Source: an uncultured Mucilaginibacter sp. (GTDB lineage Bacteria > Bacteroidota > Bacteroidia > Sphingobacteriales > Sphingobacteriaceae). From it: a stretch of 64,000 bases of DNA. A model generated the notes under the pieces. That model did not search any database. It saw nothing but the letters and a program-made list of their open reading frames with translations, and had not been told where the DNA came from. Shown piece after piece: positions 42,207 to 51,619 of the stretch. The stretch spans positions 1-64,000 of the forward strand of contig CAIPDP010000073.1 in the NCBI GenBank assembly GCA_903863845.1. Reading direction: 5' to 3'. Position numbers and translations under genes: made by a program. Position 1 is the stretch's first letter. Every line of letters begins with the position of its first letter.

Positions 42207-45137
42207 ATGAAGTCGAAAATCAACAGCCCCTTGCGATATATCCTTCTTGTAACTTCCCTTGTTTTCTTAACGACCATCACTGCCCGTGCCCAGGCCGGCC
42301 GCGAAGTTGATGGAACCGTGATCGACTCTACACAATTAGGCGTACCCGGAGCAGGGCTCAAATTGATCTCGGATAAAGGTGATAGTACAGTTGCCATCGC
42401 CGATGCGCATGGCAAATTCGCTTTTGGTTCGGTGCATGGCACTAAAATTACGATCACTGTAACATCCATAGGATACACAGGGCAGATCAAACATTTTACG
42501 CTCACTAGTGATAACAAAACTGCCGTTTTACCACCTATACTGCTCAAAACAGATTCACACATGCTGCAGGGGGTAACCATAGTTGGGGTAAATGCTGTGG
42601 TTTTAAAAGAAGATACCGTAGAATATAAAGCCAGTGCTTATAAGGTGCGGGATAACGCACCGGTAGAGGACCTGATCAAAAAACTACCCGGCGTTGACGT
42701 CGACGTTAACGGCAATGTCACTACGCAGGGAAAACAGGTAACCAAAGTACGCATCAACGGTAAGGATTTTATGGGTGGCGACGTACAAAGTGCTACTAAA
42801 AACCTGCCGGCTGATATTGTTGAAAATATCCAGATGATCGATGATTACGGCGATCAGGCCAATCTGACAGGTATCAAAACCGGCGAACCCGACAAGATCA
42901 TGAATATCACCATACGGAAAGACAGGAATTATGGCTATTCATTACAGGCTACCGGCGGCGACGGCGAAGATGCCTTGCCTACCGGCCAGACTGACCAGAA
43001 CCGATACCTTGGAACCTTAAACTCATTCCGTTTCAATGGCGACCAGCAAATGGCGCTTTTAGGCAGCATCAATAATACCAATGTCAATACCTTTTCCTTC
43101 GGCTCTAATAATGGGGGTGGTGGCGGATTCGGCGGCGGCGGCGGTCGTGGCAATGCCGGCCGTGGAGGAGGTGGCTCAAATGGTAGTTTAACAACTTCAC
43201 AAAATGGCCTTACGGATGCCCATTCTATCGGTGCTAACTTCCGCGACCAATGGGGTAAAGCCCTGTCGGTTTACGGCAGCTACAGTTTTGCCGACAATAC
43301 CACAAATACAACCACTACCAACCTGCAGGAAAACTTATCGCCGGTAAATCCAAGTACCAATAACCAGCAAAGTAATGAGATCGATAAAAATATCAATCAT
43401 CGCTTTACCTGGAATATGGAGTACAAACCGGATACAATCAACTATCTGAAAGTTACACCTACTTTTTCCTATGCAAGTACTAATTCATATGATAATGAAG
43501 ATGTAAACATTTCGAGAAAGGGTGCCATCAGTTCGGAATATACTTCCATCTCCAATAGCAATTCCACTTCACCAACCTATGGTATTACGGCGCTATATAA
43601 TCGCAGGCTTGGGCATCGCCGAAATTTGAGTATCAATTTTAACTTCAGTTCGTCTACCAGCGACCAAAATCAAAACCCTACTTACGACTACCTGATAGGA
43701 CAGCCTACTGCCCCTACTGACCAGGTGATCAATACCCATAGCCGAACCAATACAATAGGTGGCAATATATCTTATATCGAACCTTTAGGTAAAACAACCT
43801 ACCTCGAATTGAATTATAGTATCAATCATTCGTCAACAGTGAACGTAAAGGCAACTGATACGGCCGAAATCAACAATCCAGCCTATTTATTGTCGCCAGA
43901 CAGCGCCCTGAGTACCGATTATAACTACACCTTCAATACCCAAAGGGTTGGTTTGAATTTCCGGGAGGTTCAGAAAAAATACAACTTTACATTGGGACTG
44001 GCTGGTTTATCATCAAGCCTTGATGGCTATTCACCATTAACAGGAGCAACTACCAATGTCAACACTTTTAATTTTATACCCACCGCACGATATGTATACA
44101 ACTTCTCAAGGAGCCAGTTGTTCACAGTAAATTACAACGGATCGAGCAGCTCACCAAACTTCTCGCAATTGCAGCCTGTGATCGATTTTTCAAACGCTTT
44201 ATACCCGGTAGAGGGAAATCCAAACCTGAAGCCACAATTCACCAATAATTTATCCATACGCTACAATAATTTCAGTTTTGCTACCGGTAATATCTTCTTT
44301 GTTTCCCTGGCGGCATCACAAGTTAATAATAACGTAGTAACGAATTCTATTACCTATCCCCGGTTCTATGCACCCGACCCACGGTTTTCAAATACGATAT
44401 TGACTAAATATCAGAATGCTGATGGGTACTACACTGTAAATGGTAACGTTACCTGGGCAAAGCCCTGGGATAACCGCAAATATACCCTGTCATTAAGAGG
44501 CAACGTTTCATACGCTAATAATATAGGCTATCTGACCAATATAGATTCTGGCACTTATGCATCCAGCACTATAAAAAACGTTGGCAAAAACCTACAGTTT
44601 ACACCGCAGGTTCAGTTTAGGGTGGATATCACAGACGTGATCGATGCACAGTTCCTGACAAATTACGCGATCAACCGTACTAGCAATTCGGTCAACAACC
44701 CGCTTACCAACGGCACCTCTAATATCCGCACCTGGAACCTTGGTCTGAACGGCAAACAATACATTTTAAAAGACTGGACCTTTAGCTACGATTACAGCAA
44801 GGCGATCAACTACGGGTACAGTTCGGCGGTAAATATTACCAACCCTAACATTTTGAATGTGTACCTCGAGCGCAGGTTTCTTAAACATAACCAGGCTACT
44901 ATCCGCCTTTCGGCATTCGACTTATTTAACCAGAATACGGGTTTCTCGTCCTCAACCACAGCAAGTTCGTTTACCGAAACAAATACCAACAGACTCTCTC
45001 GTTACTACCTGGCAACCTTTACGCTGCGCCTGCAAAAATTTGCCGGCAAGGCACCAACCCAGAATTTCGATCGCGGGAACAGGGGTGATGGTGGTGGTGG
45101 AAGGCGCCCAGGCGGTGGCCCTCCGGGGGGCGATTAA
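42207..45137 (+). CDS. outer-membrane beta-barrel protein with TonB-receptor-type plug
   Basis: A 976-residue outer-membrane protein. After a signal peptide (about 1-30) comes a carboxypeptidase-regulatory-like domain (GREVDGTVIDSTQLGVPGAG), a plug-like region (VEDLIKKLPGVDVDVNGNV and VRINGKDFMGGD), and a large C-terminal barrel with many Asn- and Thr-rich strands. The C-terminus is an unusual Gly/Arg-rich tail (GDGGGGRRPGGGPPG) following FAGKAPTQNFDRGN, and an internal loop at about 305 is glycine-rich (GGGGGFGGGGGRG). This is the Bacteroidota barrel family rather than a siderophore receptor; cargo is unknown. I start at the ATG at 42207; the track start adds 15 residues. Confidence 0.9.
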   Translation: MKSKINSPLRYILLVTSLVFLTTITARAQAGREVDGTVIDSTQLGVPGAGLKLISDKGDSTVAIADAHGKFAFGSVHGTKITITVTSIGYTGQIKHFTLTSDNKTAVLPPILLKTDSHMLQGVTIVGVNAVVLKEDTVEYKASAYKVRDNAPVEDLIKKLPGVDVDVNGNVTTQGKQVTKVRINGKDFMGGDVQSATKNLPADIVENIQMIDDYGDQANLTGIKTGEPDKIMNITIRKDRNYGYSLQATGGDGEDALPTGQTDQNRYLGTLNSFRFNGDQQMALLGSINNTNVNTFSFGSNNGGGGGFGGGGGRGNAGRGGGGSNGSLTTSQNGLTDAHSIGANFRDQWGKALSVYGSYSFADNTTNTTTTNLQENLSPVNPSTNNQQSNEIDKNINHRFTWNMEYKPDTINYLKVTPTFSYASTNSYDNEDVNISRKGAISSEYTSISNSNSTSPTYGITALYNRRLGHRRNLSINFNFSSSTSDQNQNPTYDYLIGQPTAPTDQVINTHSRTNTIGGNISYIEPLGKTTYLELNYSINHSSTVNVKATDTAEINNPAYLLSPDSALSTDYNYTFNTQRVGLNFREVQKKYNFTLGLAGLSSSLDGYSPLTGATTNVNTFNFIPTARYVYNFSRSQLFTVNYNGSSSSPNFSQLQPVIDFSNALYPVEGNPNLKPQFTNNLSIRYNNFSFATGNIFFVSLAASQVNNNVVTNSITYPRFYAPDPRFSNTILTKYQNADGYYTVNGNVTWAKPWDNRKYTLSLRGNVSYANNIGYLTNIDSGTYASSTIKNVGKNLQFTPQVQFRVDITDVIDAQFLTNYAINRTSNSVNNPLTNGTSNIRTWNLGLNGKQYILKDWTFSYDYSKAINYGYSSAVNITNPNILNVYLERRFLKHNQATIRLSAFDLFNQNTGFSSSTTASSFTETNTNRLSRYYLATFTLRLQKFAGKAPTQNFDRGNRGDGGGGRRPGGGPPGGD

Positions 45138-45138
45138 A

Positions 45139-45519
45139 CTAGGAAGATTTTGTAATTACGCTACCGATGATGGTCTCCAGGTCGCCCAGATCAAAGGGTT
45201 TGGCCAGGAACGCTTCGGCACCAGCATAGGCAGCCAGCGACTGGATATCACTATCGGCTGAAAAATACACTACAGGGATATGCTGTAAGGTCTCGGAGCT
45301 TTTTAGTTTACGGGTAGCTTCTATGCCGCCGACATCGGGAATTCTGTTATCCATCAAAATAACACCCGGTTCAATTTCAGCAACGCGTTCAGCTACATTA
45401 TTGCAATCGGTATAGGTAAAAACCTCCCAACCCTGTTCTTCCAACAGGTAGGCGCAGATAGATAATATATCCTCGTCATCGTCAAAAATGATGATCTTTC
45501 GGTTTTGGGTCCGCTCCAT
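45139..45519 (-). CDS. single-domain response regulator
   Basis: A 126-residue CheY-like receiver. IIIFDDDEDI holds the acidic pocket, VILMDNRIPD carries the phosphorylated Asp, VVYFSADSD the conserved Ser, and FLAKPFDLGDL the Lys. There is no output domain, so it should act by protein contact. No histidine kinase gene adjoins. The start at the ATG at 45519 is preferred; the track's 10 extra residues begin at an earlier ATG. It converges on the receptor-like gene with one base between stops. Confidence 0.9.
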   Translation of the reverse strand: MERTQNRKIIIFDDDEDILSICAYLLEEQGWEVFTYTDCNNVAERVAEIEPGVILMDNRIPDVGGIEATRKLKSSETLQHIPVVYFSADSDIQSLAAYAGAEAFLAKPFDLGDLETIIGSVITKSS

Positions 45520-45759
45520 TAAAAGCTTGGTGTGATTTATGATATACACGCAATTGACGCAAAAGTTTTGGATTATTTTTCAATTAATTATCAAAGCCAT
45601 TTTGGCCATTTTATTCACGCCTGGGGCGGTGTCGTCGCAAACACTCTGTTCAGCAGAAATTGACGGCAAATTTGCGATTGGGAGCGAGACATTCCAAAAT
45701 CCGGGCATTCAAGTGTCCCACTTGAATGGTGGGTGCACAGGCAAACTATTGGCCTTGGT

Positions 45760-46194
45760 TTATTTTCTGATGGTCGAATGGATAAAGTCTACCTTCCATT
45801 GGCCGTCGACCTTTTTCAGTCCGGCAGTTTCAAGCCACTTAAATTTAACCGGCGTGGTATCGTTTATGACGAAATTGCCATCATCAAAGTAGGTAATATA
45901 AGCAGTAGAATCTTCTACCTGCGTTTTAAGATAGGTGAATTTCCAATCACCTGTAAACTTTTTAAAACCTTTCATTAAATTAACCATGCTGTCGTTTTTC
46001 CATACTTTCCCATCTTCAAACAGAACAAAGTCCTTGGTGCTGGCAGCATTAAGTTTATCCAGGCTCTTCGCTTTTGTAGCATCGAACCAATTCTTTAAAG
46101 ATTGTTGAACAATTGCCGGGTCATCCTTTTGGTGCTGACAGGCGGTAAATACAAGTGCGATAGCGAGAATACTTAGGGCGATTTTGGTTTTCAT
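45760..46194 (-). CDS. NTF2-like lipoprotein
   Basis: A 144-residue lipoprotein: signal MKTKIALSILAIALVFTAC with the lipid-bearing Cys at 19, then a compact alpha/beta domain resembling SnoaL/DUF4440 (QQSLKNWFDATKAKSLDKLN and TYFDDGNFVIND). Such domains bind small molecules or serve as scaffolds; the function here is unknown. A track ORF on the plus strand (45539-45892) overlaps it and is a shadow. The 210 bases between it and the response regulator hold a 10-bp stem-loop near 45706-45728 but no gene. Confidence 0.75.
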   Translation of the reverse strand: MKTKIALSILAIALVFTACQHQKDDPAIVQQSLKNWFDATKAKSLDKLNAASTKDFVLFEDGKVWKNDSMVNLMKGFKKFTGDWKFTYLKTQVEDSTAYITYFDDGNFVINDTTPVKFKWLETAGLKKVDGQWKVDFIHSTIRK

Positions 46195-46343
46195 TTGTGG
46201 GAGGTTTATGTGTTAAATATATCGATATTCCACATATACTTCAAAATACATATCCTAAAATCAGCACTGGCAATCGAGAGCGAAGACGCTTCAATCGGTG
46301 GGGGTTTAAGTCGGACATTTGAACGGGCGGGGAAAAGAAACCC

Positions 46344-47885
46344 TCATCCTGCCCAACCCTCCCTATCCAAACTCCTGAAATGGATAGCCTCAGCTAAATG
46401 TTCCAGTTTGATGTCTTCGCTACCGGCAAGGTCGGCTATTGTGCGGGAGACTTTCAAAATACGGTCATAGGCCCGGGCGCTGAGGCCCAGTTTTTCCATC
46501 GCTTTTTTGAGCAGGGTTTGCCCGGCGGTATTGATCCTGCAGATATCCCTCACCATTTGCGGACTCATCTGCGCGTTGGCATGTAGTTCAGGCTTGTTGC
46601 CGAAACGTTCGGTTTGCCGCTCGCGGGCCACGATCACCCGCTCCCGTATTGCTTCACTTTGTTCGGCCAGTCGTTCGGATGATAGTTCGGAAAAATTGAC
46701 CGGCGTTACCTCTACGTGCAGGTCGATACGGTCCAATAGCGGTCCGGATATTTTGGCGAGGTATTTCTGCACCGTCCCCGGCGGGCAGGTACATTCCTTT
46801 TCGGGATGATTGTAGTAGCCACAGGGACAAGGATTCATACTCGCTATCAGCATCACATTTGCCGGGTAGTCGACGGAAAATTTAGCCCTTGATACGGTGA
46901 TCCTGCGTTCTTCCAGCGGCTGCCGCATTACCTCCAGCACGCTGCGCTTAAACTCGGGCAGTTCATCCAGGAAAAGCACACCATTATGCGCCAGGGATAT
47001 CTCGCCCGGCTGGGGGTTACTACCCCCGCCTACCAGTGCCACATCGCTGATAGTATGGTGCGGTGAGCGGAAGGGTCTGCGCGTCACCAACGCGTCTGCA
47101 ACAGCCAGCTTGCCTGCAACAGAATGTATTTTGGTGGTCTCTAGCGATTCATGCAAAGTTAAGGGTGGCAAAATCGAGGGTAGCCTGCGGGCCAGCATGG
47201 TTTTACCAGCTCCCGGCGGACCAATCAGGATCACATTATGACCACCCGCTGCCGCTATCTCCAAAGCCCGCTTGATGTTTTCCTGGCCCTTAACATCGCT
47301 GAAATCGCTGTCGTAATCACTCAGGCTGTTATAAAACTCTTCACGTGTATTGACGATGACCTGCAGCAACTGGGTTTCGCCATTGAAGAATTGAGCCACT
47401 TCTGTAATACTCTCCACCCCGTAAACTTCAATGTCATTGACAATGGCAGCCTCCCGGGCGTTCTGTTTGGGTAGAATGAAACCCTTAAAGCCTTCTTTGC
47501 GAGCCTGAATAGCGATAGGCAGGGCACCTTTGATGGGCTGGAGTCCACCGTCCAGCGAAAGTTCGCCCATGATAATGTATTTCTCTAGATTCTCGGCTTC
47601 TATCTGGCCCGAACTGGCTAAAATGGCAGTGGCGATGGGCAGGTCGTAGGCTGAGCCTTCCTTGCGGATATCGGCAGGCGCAAGGTTCACCACGATCTTC
47701 TGCCTCGGCATCCTGAAATTATTGGTTTGCAGTGCCGCTTCCACGCGCTGCAGTGATTCGCGGACGGCATTATCAGGCAATCCAACAATAAAATAGTTTG
47801 GCTTGCCGCCGCTCAAATTTACCTCTATCGTAATCGTAATGGCCTGAATGCCATGAACCGCGCTTCCAAAAGTTTTAACTAACAC
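46344..47885 (-). CDS. YifB-family Mg-chelatase-like AAA ATPase
   Basis: A 513-residue protein related to ComM. The N-terminal part (VKTFGSAVHGIQAITITIEV) is the characteristic YifB start. The AAA core carries GPPGAGKTMLARRLPSILPP at about 218, HHTISDVALVGGGSNPQPGE and a Cys-containing loop (CPCGYYNHPEKECTC). ComM is a bidirectional helicase that promotes branch migration during natural transformation; a similar role is possible. The true start is GTG at 47885, which gives the family's usual length. The track's longer form reads through unlikely upstream sequence. Confidence 0.93.
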   Translation of the reverse strand: MLVKTFGSAVHGIQAITITIEVNLSGGKPNYFIVGLPDNAVRESLQRVEAALQTNNFRMPRQKIVVNLAPADIRKEGSAYDLPIATAILASSGQIEAENLEKYIIMGELSLDGGLQPIKGALPIAIQARKEGFKGFILPKQNAREAAIVNDIEVYGVESITEVAQFFNGETQLLQVIVNTREEFYNSLSDYDSDFSDVKGQENIKRALEIAAAGGHNVILIGPPGAGKTMLARRLPSILPPLTLHESLETTKIHSVAGKLAVADALVTRRPFRSPHHTISDVALVGGGSNPQPGEISLAHNGVLFLDELPEFKRSVLEVMRQPLEERRITVSRAKFSVDYPANVMLIASMNPCPCGYYNHPEKECTCPPGTVQKYLAKISGPLLDRIDLHVEVTPVNFSELSSERLAEQSEAIRERVIVARERQTERFGNKPELHANAQMSPQMVRDICRINTAGQTLLKKAMEKLGLSARAYDRILKVSRTIADLAGSEDIKLEHLAEAIHFRSLDREGWAG

Positions 47886-48185
47886 TGAGACAAAGTTTGT
47901 AAGACGGTGTAAGTTATGGATTTTTGAGAAGTATAGCACCGGCCTCCTAAAAGGGCTTTCCCATTTATACCACATCTGCAGCCAAAAAAACCATATACAA
48001 CCCGGTTAAGGATTAACAGGGTTAACAAAAATCAAAGTTACTTATTACATACCTATTTGTTTATCAATGCTATAGGTGATTTTTGTTCTGAAATGTGTTA
48101 ACCATGCTCAAGGCCAGGGTTGTTGATTGCACCCACCAATTTTTGTAGTTGGGCTGAGGGGTGTATTGTTATACGTTTTCCGGGA

Positions 48186-48485
48186 CCCCATCCTCCTCCT
48201 TCCCCTGCAAAGCAGGGAAAGGTATCGCACAGGGCCGTTTTGATTTCGGTGGTGATCTCAGCGATCGATCAAATCCTGCAATCGTGTCTTATCCCCATCC
48301 TCCTCCTTCCCCTGCGAAGCAGGGAAAGGTATCGCACAGGGCCGTTTTGATTTCGGGTAACTTTTGCTGACGCCGAAAATCTGCTTCGCATTGATCTTTT
48401 TAATCGATCAAATCCCATAATCTTGTCTTATCCTCCTTGCCAAGCAAAGCAGGGAAAGGTATCGCACAGGGCCGTTTAGATTCGG
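48186..48485. repeat. three copies of a REP-like repeat in a gene-free stretch
   Basis: Unit: CCCCATCCTCCTCCTTCCCC, then TGC-nnn-GCAGGGAAAGG and TATCGCACAGGGCCGTTT. Copies lie at 48186-48249 and 48293-48356 with a shortened one at 48431-48485. Copies 2 and 3 are each preceded by CGATCAAATCC and an ATC-n-TGTCTTATC element, and copies 2 and 3 share a CGGGTAACTTTTGCTGA tail. Each unit contains the imperfect palindrome CCTGC/GCAGG. Spacing is irregular (107 and 138 bases), so this is not a CRISPR array. Confidence 0.85.
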
Positions 48486-48539
48486 GTAACTTTTGCTGAT
48501 GTCTTCCTACGTGCTTTTACCGATCCCCCTAAAAAATGA

Positions 48540-48571
48540 TTTGTTGTGCTAAGCGGCAACAATTATCTTTA
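48540..48571 (+). promoter_or_regulatory. candidate promoter of the M13 peptidase gene
   Basis: TTTG (48540-48543), a 20-nt gap and TATCTTTA (48564-48571) fit the Bacteroidota consensus with one mismatch in the final base. The start site would be near 48578, nine bases before the ATG. Confidence 0.55.
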
Positions 48572-48586
48572 GACAAATTTGTAATA

Positions 48587-50605
48587 ATGAATAAACTACT
48601 ATGCCTTTGTCTTACTGCCGCTGTTTTGAGTATCGGAACTTTTGCAGACGCGCAGAAAAAAAGCTTTGTTGATGTCGCCGGGTTAGACACGCAGGTAAAA
48701 CCTGGCGATAATTTCTTTCGCTATGTGAATGGACGCTGGTATGACACCGCTAAGATCGCTAGCGATCAATCGGGCGTGGGCTCTTACTCTTTCCTGAATA
48801 TACCGCAAAAGAAGTTATTGCAAAATATCCTCGATAGCGTTTCAAAAGCTAATAACAGGGTGGGAAGTATTGAACAGCAAGTCGGTGATTTCTACGCATC
48901 CGGCATGGATGTGGCCACCATTGACAGGCGCGGCTATCAACCCGTTCAACCCATACTGAACCGTATCAAGGCGATCGACAATGTAGCATCGCTGCTGAAA
49001 TTCGTAGCCACGGAATTCAAATCCGGAAACCATTCTATCATCAGCTTTGGTATTGGCCCGGATAACAAAAATAGCGCCATCAACATTGCTCACCTCTACC
49101 AGGCTGGCATCGGCTTGCCCGACCGCGACTATTATTTTAAAACAGATTCGGCAACGCTTCACCTTCAACAAGCCTATAAAAATTATGTAAGTACTTTATT
49201 TCAGCTGACTGGTAGCAATAAAGCCGAAGCCATAAAAGATGCAGCTATCGTTTATGGTATCGAAAAGCAGCTGGCTGATTCGCATAAAACGAATATCGCA
49301 CTCAGAGACGTTGAAGCCAATTACCACAAACTATCGGTTCAAGCGCTTGCTAAATCACAACCCGGTTTAGGCTGGCCAACCTTGTTCAATAATTTAGGGG
49401 CATCCACAGACTCGGTGGATGTGGCACAACCTGCTTATTATGATCAATTAGCAAGCTTGTTAAAAACCATCAGCCTTGATGATTGGAAAATTTATTTGAA
49501 GGCAAACACTTTAGAAAACTATGCGGAAACATTGAGTAAACCTTTTGTGGATGCCTCATTTGAGTTTAACAAAGACTTGAGCGGCCAGGCCACGCAAAAG
49601 CCACGCCGACAGATCATGACCGAACAAGTTGATAACTATCTGGGCGAGGCTTTGGGGCAGTTGTATGTCAAACGATATTTCAACGAGGACGCGAAAAAAA
49701 GAGTGCTCACGCTGGTCAATAACCTGCAGAGAGCATTTGAGAACCGCATCAATCACCTCGACTGGATGTCGGACAGTACCAAACTAAAGGCCAAAGAAAA
49801 ATTATATGCGATCATCAAAAATATTGGTTATCCGGATAAATGGAGGGATTATTCGAAGGTGCAGATCAACAGAGGCCAATATTTTGAGAATATTCTTGCG
49901 CTAAATCAAAACGATTACCTGTTTCAGCTGGCTAAACTCAACAAAGCAGTTGATAAGACAGAATGGGGATTGGACCCTGCCACTGTTACGGCCTATTATA
50001 ATCCTTCGGTGAATAAAATCGTCTTCCCGGCGGGCATTTTGCAATATCCTTATTTTGACTTTACAGCAGACGATGCCATCATTTATGGCGGTATCGGCAT
50101 GGTCATAGGCCACGAGATGACCCACGCCTTTGATGACCAGGGAGCCCAATTTGATAAAGACGGCAACGTGAAAAACTGGTGGACAAAAGAAGATTTCCAA
50201 AAGTTCAGAGTGAAAACCAGTCAGCTTGCGGCTTTATACAGCACATTCACCGTGCTGGATACAGTCCATGTCAAAGGCGCCCTTACGCTGGGTGAAAACA
50301 CTGCTGACAATGGCGGAATCGCCATTGCTTACGATGCCTTTAAGATGACACCGCAAGGCCTGAGCAATGAAAAAATTGATGGTTTTACGCCGGATCAACG
50401 TTTCTTTTTGTCGATCGCCAGGATCTGGCGGGTAAAAACACGGGATGCCTTCCTTCGTACCTACGTCAATACCAACCCGCATTCACCGGCCATGTGGCGT
50501 GTCAACGGTCCGCTAATGAATTTTGAACCATTTTACCGGGCATTCGATGTTAAACCGGGAGATAAAAATTATAAATCGGAAGAACAAAGGGTAATGATTT
50601 GGTGA
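48587..50605 (+). CDS. M13 (neprilysin-type) zinc metallopeptidase
   Basis: A 672-residue secreted peptidase with a signal peptide (LLCLCLTAAVLSIGTFADAQ). The conserved N-terminal segment (PGDNFFRYVNGRWYDTA) precedes a helical domain, then the zinc site HEMTH at about residue 509 in VIGHEMTHAFDDQGAQF, and the third ligand and neighbouring acid in ENTADNGG at about 570. Family members cleave peptides of up to about 40 residues. It is flanked by repeat-rich spacers on both sides and is probably transcribed alone. I start at the ATG at 48587, not the track's 48536. Confidence 0.94.
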   Translation: MNKLLCLCLTAAVLSIGTFADAQKKSFVDVAGLDTQVKPGDNFFRYVNGRWYDTAKIASDQSGVGSYSFLNIPQKKLLQNILDSVSKANNRVGSIEQQVGDFYASGMDVATIDRRGYQPVQPILNRIKAIDNVASLLKFVATEFKSGNHSIISFGIGPDNKNSAINIAHLYQAGIGLPDRDYYFKTDSATLHLQQAYKNYVSTLFQLTGSNKAEAIKDAAIVYGIEKQLADSHKTNIALRDVEANYHKLSVQALAKSQPGLGWPTLFNNLGASTDSVDVAQPAYYDQLASLLKTISLDDWKIYLKANTLENYAETLSKPFVDASFEFNKDLSGQATQKPRRQIMTEQVDNYLGEALGQLYVKRYFNEDAKKRVLTLVNNLQRAFENRINHLDWMSDSTKLKAKEKLYAIIKNIGYPDKWRDYSKVQINRGQYFENILALNQNDYLFQLAKLNKAVDKTEWGLDPATVTAYYNPSVNKIVFPAGILQYPYFDFTADDAIIYGGIGMVIGHEMTHAFDDQGAQFDKDGNVKNWWTKEDFQKFRVKTSQLAALYSTFTVLDTVHVKGALTLGENTADNGGIAIAYDAFKMTPQGLSNEKIDGFTPDQRFFLSIARIWRVKTRDAFLRTYVNTNPHSPAMWRVNGPLMNFEPFYRAFDVKPGDKNYKSEEQRVMIW

Positions 50606-50659
50606 GGGTTAGGTTAGTCGGGATATAAAATCCGGGCTAACGTAGAAATCGTGTCTTAA

Positions 50660-50714
50660 CCCCATCCTCCTCCTTCCCCTGCTTTGCAGGGTAAGGTATC
50701 ACACAGGGCCGTAA
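50660..50714. repeat. fourth copy of the REP-like repeat
   Basis: CCCCATCCTCCTCCTTCCCC then TGCTTTGCAGGGTAAGGTATC and ACACAGGGCCGTAACCC, preceded by AATCGTGTCTTA. It matches the 48.2-kb copies but has a TTT loop in place of AAA/GAA, which makes the CCTGCTTTGCAGG core look reversed. It lies 54 bases after the M13 gene's stop. Confidence 0.8.
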
Positions 50715-50733
50715 CCCAGAAAAATCCATCGCT

Positions 50734-50757
50734 GCCGCAAGCCTCCCGGCTTGTGGC
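50734..50757. repeat. GC-rich palindromic unit, inverted copy
   Basis: GCCGCAAGCCTCCCGGCTTG followed by TGGC. It is the reverse complement of the units at 50863 and 50955 and forms the CAAGCC/GGCTTG stem around GGGA. Confidence 0.75.
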
Positions 50758-50848
50758 CTTTAGACGGGTAGGCGATATGCATTTGAACAGCTTCCTTTCC
50801 CTTCCGGTTTTTAATATTTCATTTAAGTAATTAGCATCCATAGATCAT

Positions 50849-51032
50849 TAACCAGCATACGAGCCACAAGCCGGGAGGCTTGTGTAAGTGGGAAAGAGTA
50901 ATCCTGTCTATCTAAAAAAAATCCTGAAAATCGTGTTCAATAACTAGCATGCGGGCCACAAGCCGGGAGGCTTGCGGTAGCATTGGCAAAATAATCCTGT
51001 CTATCTAAAAGTAATCCTGAAAATCGTGTTCA
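50849..51032. repeat. 92-bp tandem duplication with a GGCTTG palindrome and ATCGTG words
   Basis: Two copies (50849-50940 and 50941-51032, period 92) each hold GCCACAAGCCGGGAGGCTTG, then a variable stretch, then AATCCTGTCTATCTAAAA and AATCCTGAAAATCGTGTTCAA. The first part folds as a stem; the second repeats ATC words with 9- and 11-nt spacing and resembles the words at 29.5 kb. It lies just beyond the stop of the small membrane protein gene (51046). Confidence 0.8.
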
Positions 51033-51045
51033 AAAAAAGAAGTGT

Positions 51046-51426
51046 TCACAGCGTAATCAAAAACACCCCGCAAACCAATATCACATGTACCAGCACCACC
51101 AATGCCAGCAAATTGCGGTTTTGACGGCTCATGATGGTTAATCGCTCGTTCACCCGGCGGGCCAGGCGGTTGTTGAGGAAAACCAGGTGATTGATGAACA
51201 GCAAGCTTACCATTGCCAGCAAGATAGCGGTATCTGCTAATGAACCGGCCTCTATCATACCCATGTGTAGCATCAGGTCGATGGCCAGCAGCGTGCAGGT
51301 AAGCAATACGATCAGCATAAAACTGGCGTTTAATAAGGCTTTGCTTTGGGGGGCCTTGCCCTGCCCGAAATTGCGGAATGTCCACCGGTAAACCGTTACG
51401 TAAATGGACTGTGCTGATTTTAACAT
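51046..51426 (-). CDS. three-span membrane protein of unknown function
   Basis: A 126-residue protein with three hydrophobic stretches: FMLIVLLTCTLLAIDLML, TAILLAMVSLLFINHLVFLN and LLALVVLVHVILVCGVFLIT. Between the last two lies a basic segment (NRLARRVNERLTIMSRQNR). No family is recognised. It starts at the ATG at 51426 and stands alone between the 92-bp repeat and the M1 peptidase gene. A track ORF in another frame (51005-51385) is a shadow: it lacks a plausible signal or membrane pattern. Confidence 0.65.
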   Translation of the reverse strand: MLKSAQSIYVTVYRWTFRNFGQGKAPQSKALLNASFMLIVLLTCTLLAIDLMLHMGMIEAGSLADTAILLAMVSLLFINHLVFLNNRLARRVNERLTIMSRQNRNLLALVVLVHVILVCGVFLITL

Positions 51427-51619
51427 GGCTGTATTTGTTTAAAGGTTTCGGCAGGCAGCACGCCCAGGGGACAGCGTAAGCCTGCGTTTGGTTTGGTTTT
51501 GTTATTTAACGTTTTAACGTTATCAAAAAGTATAATGTTTGGTAAAAAATTATTTATCCAAATATTATAAAACCATTTAATAAAAACACCAAACTAAAGC
51601 CATGAAATATATGCCGAAC

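Noticed and set aside
42207-45137. TonB-dependent siderophore receptor
   Set aside because: The Bacteroidota-type barrel with a Gly-rich tail and no clear TonB box does not support a siderophore role.
45706-45728. 10-bp hairpin CATTCAAGTG/CACTTGAATG
   Set aside because: No T-tract and no link to either neighbour could be shown; left unassigned.
45539-45892. Plus-strand ORF of 117 residues
   Set aside because: It overlaps the well-supported NTF2-like lipoprotein gene and shows no recognisable domain or signal.
48004-48033. TTAACAGGG/TTAACAAAA words near 48 kb as another 9-nt tract
   Set aside because: Spacing (7 then 9) is not constant and the partner tract at about 48070 is poorly complementary.
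48186-48485. Possible CRISPR array
   Set aside because: Three copies only, with start-to-start spacing of 107 and 138, diverged ends and no cas gene nearby.
51005-51385. Minus-strand ORF of 126 residues overlapping the three-span protein gene
   Set aside because: It reads into the 92-bp repeat and lacks the hydrophobic pattern; the overlapping frame fits a membrane protein.
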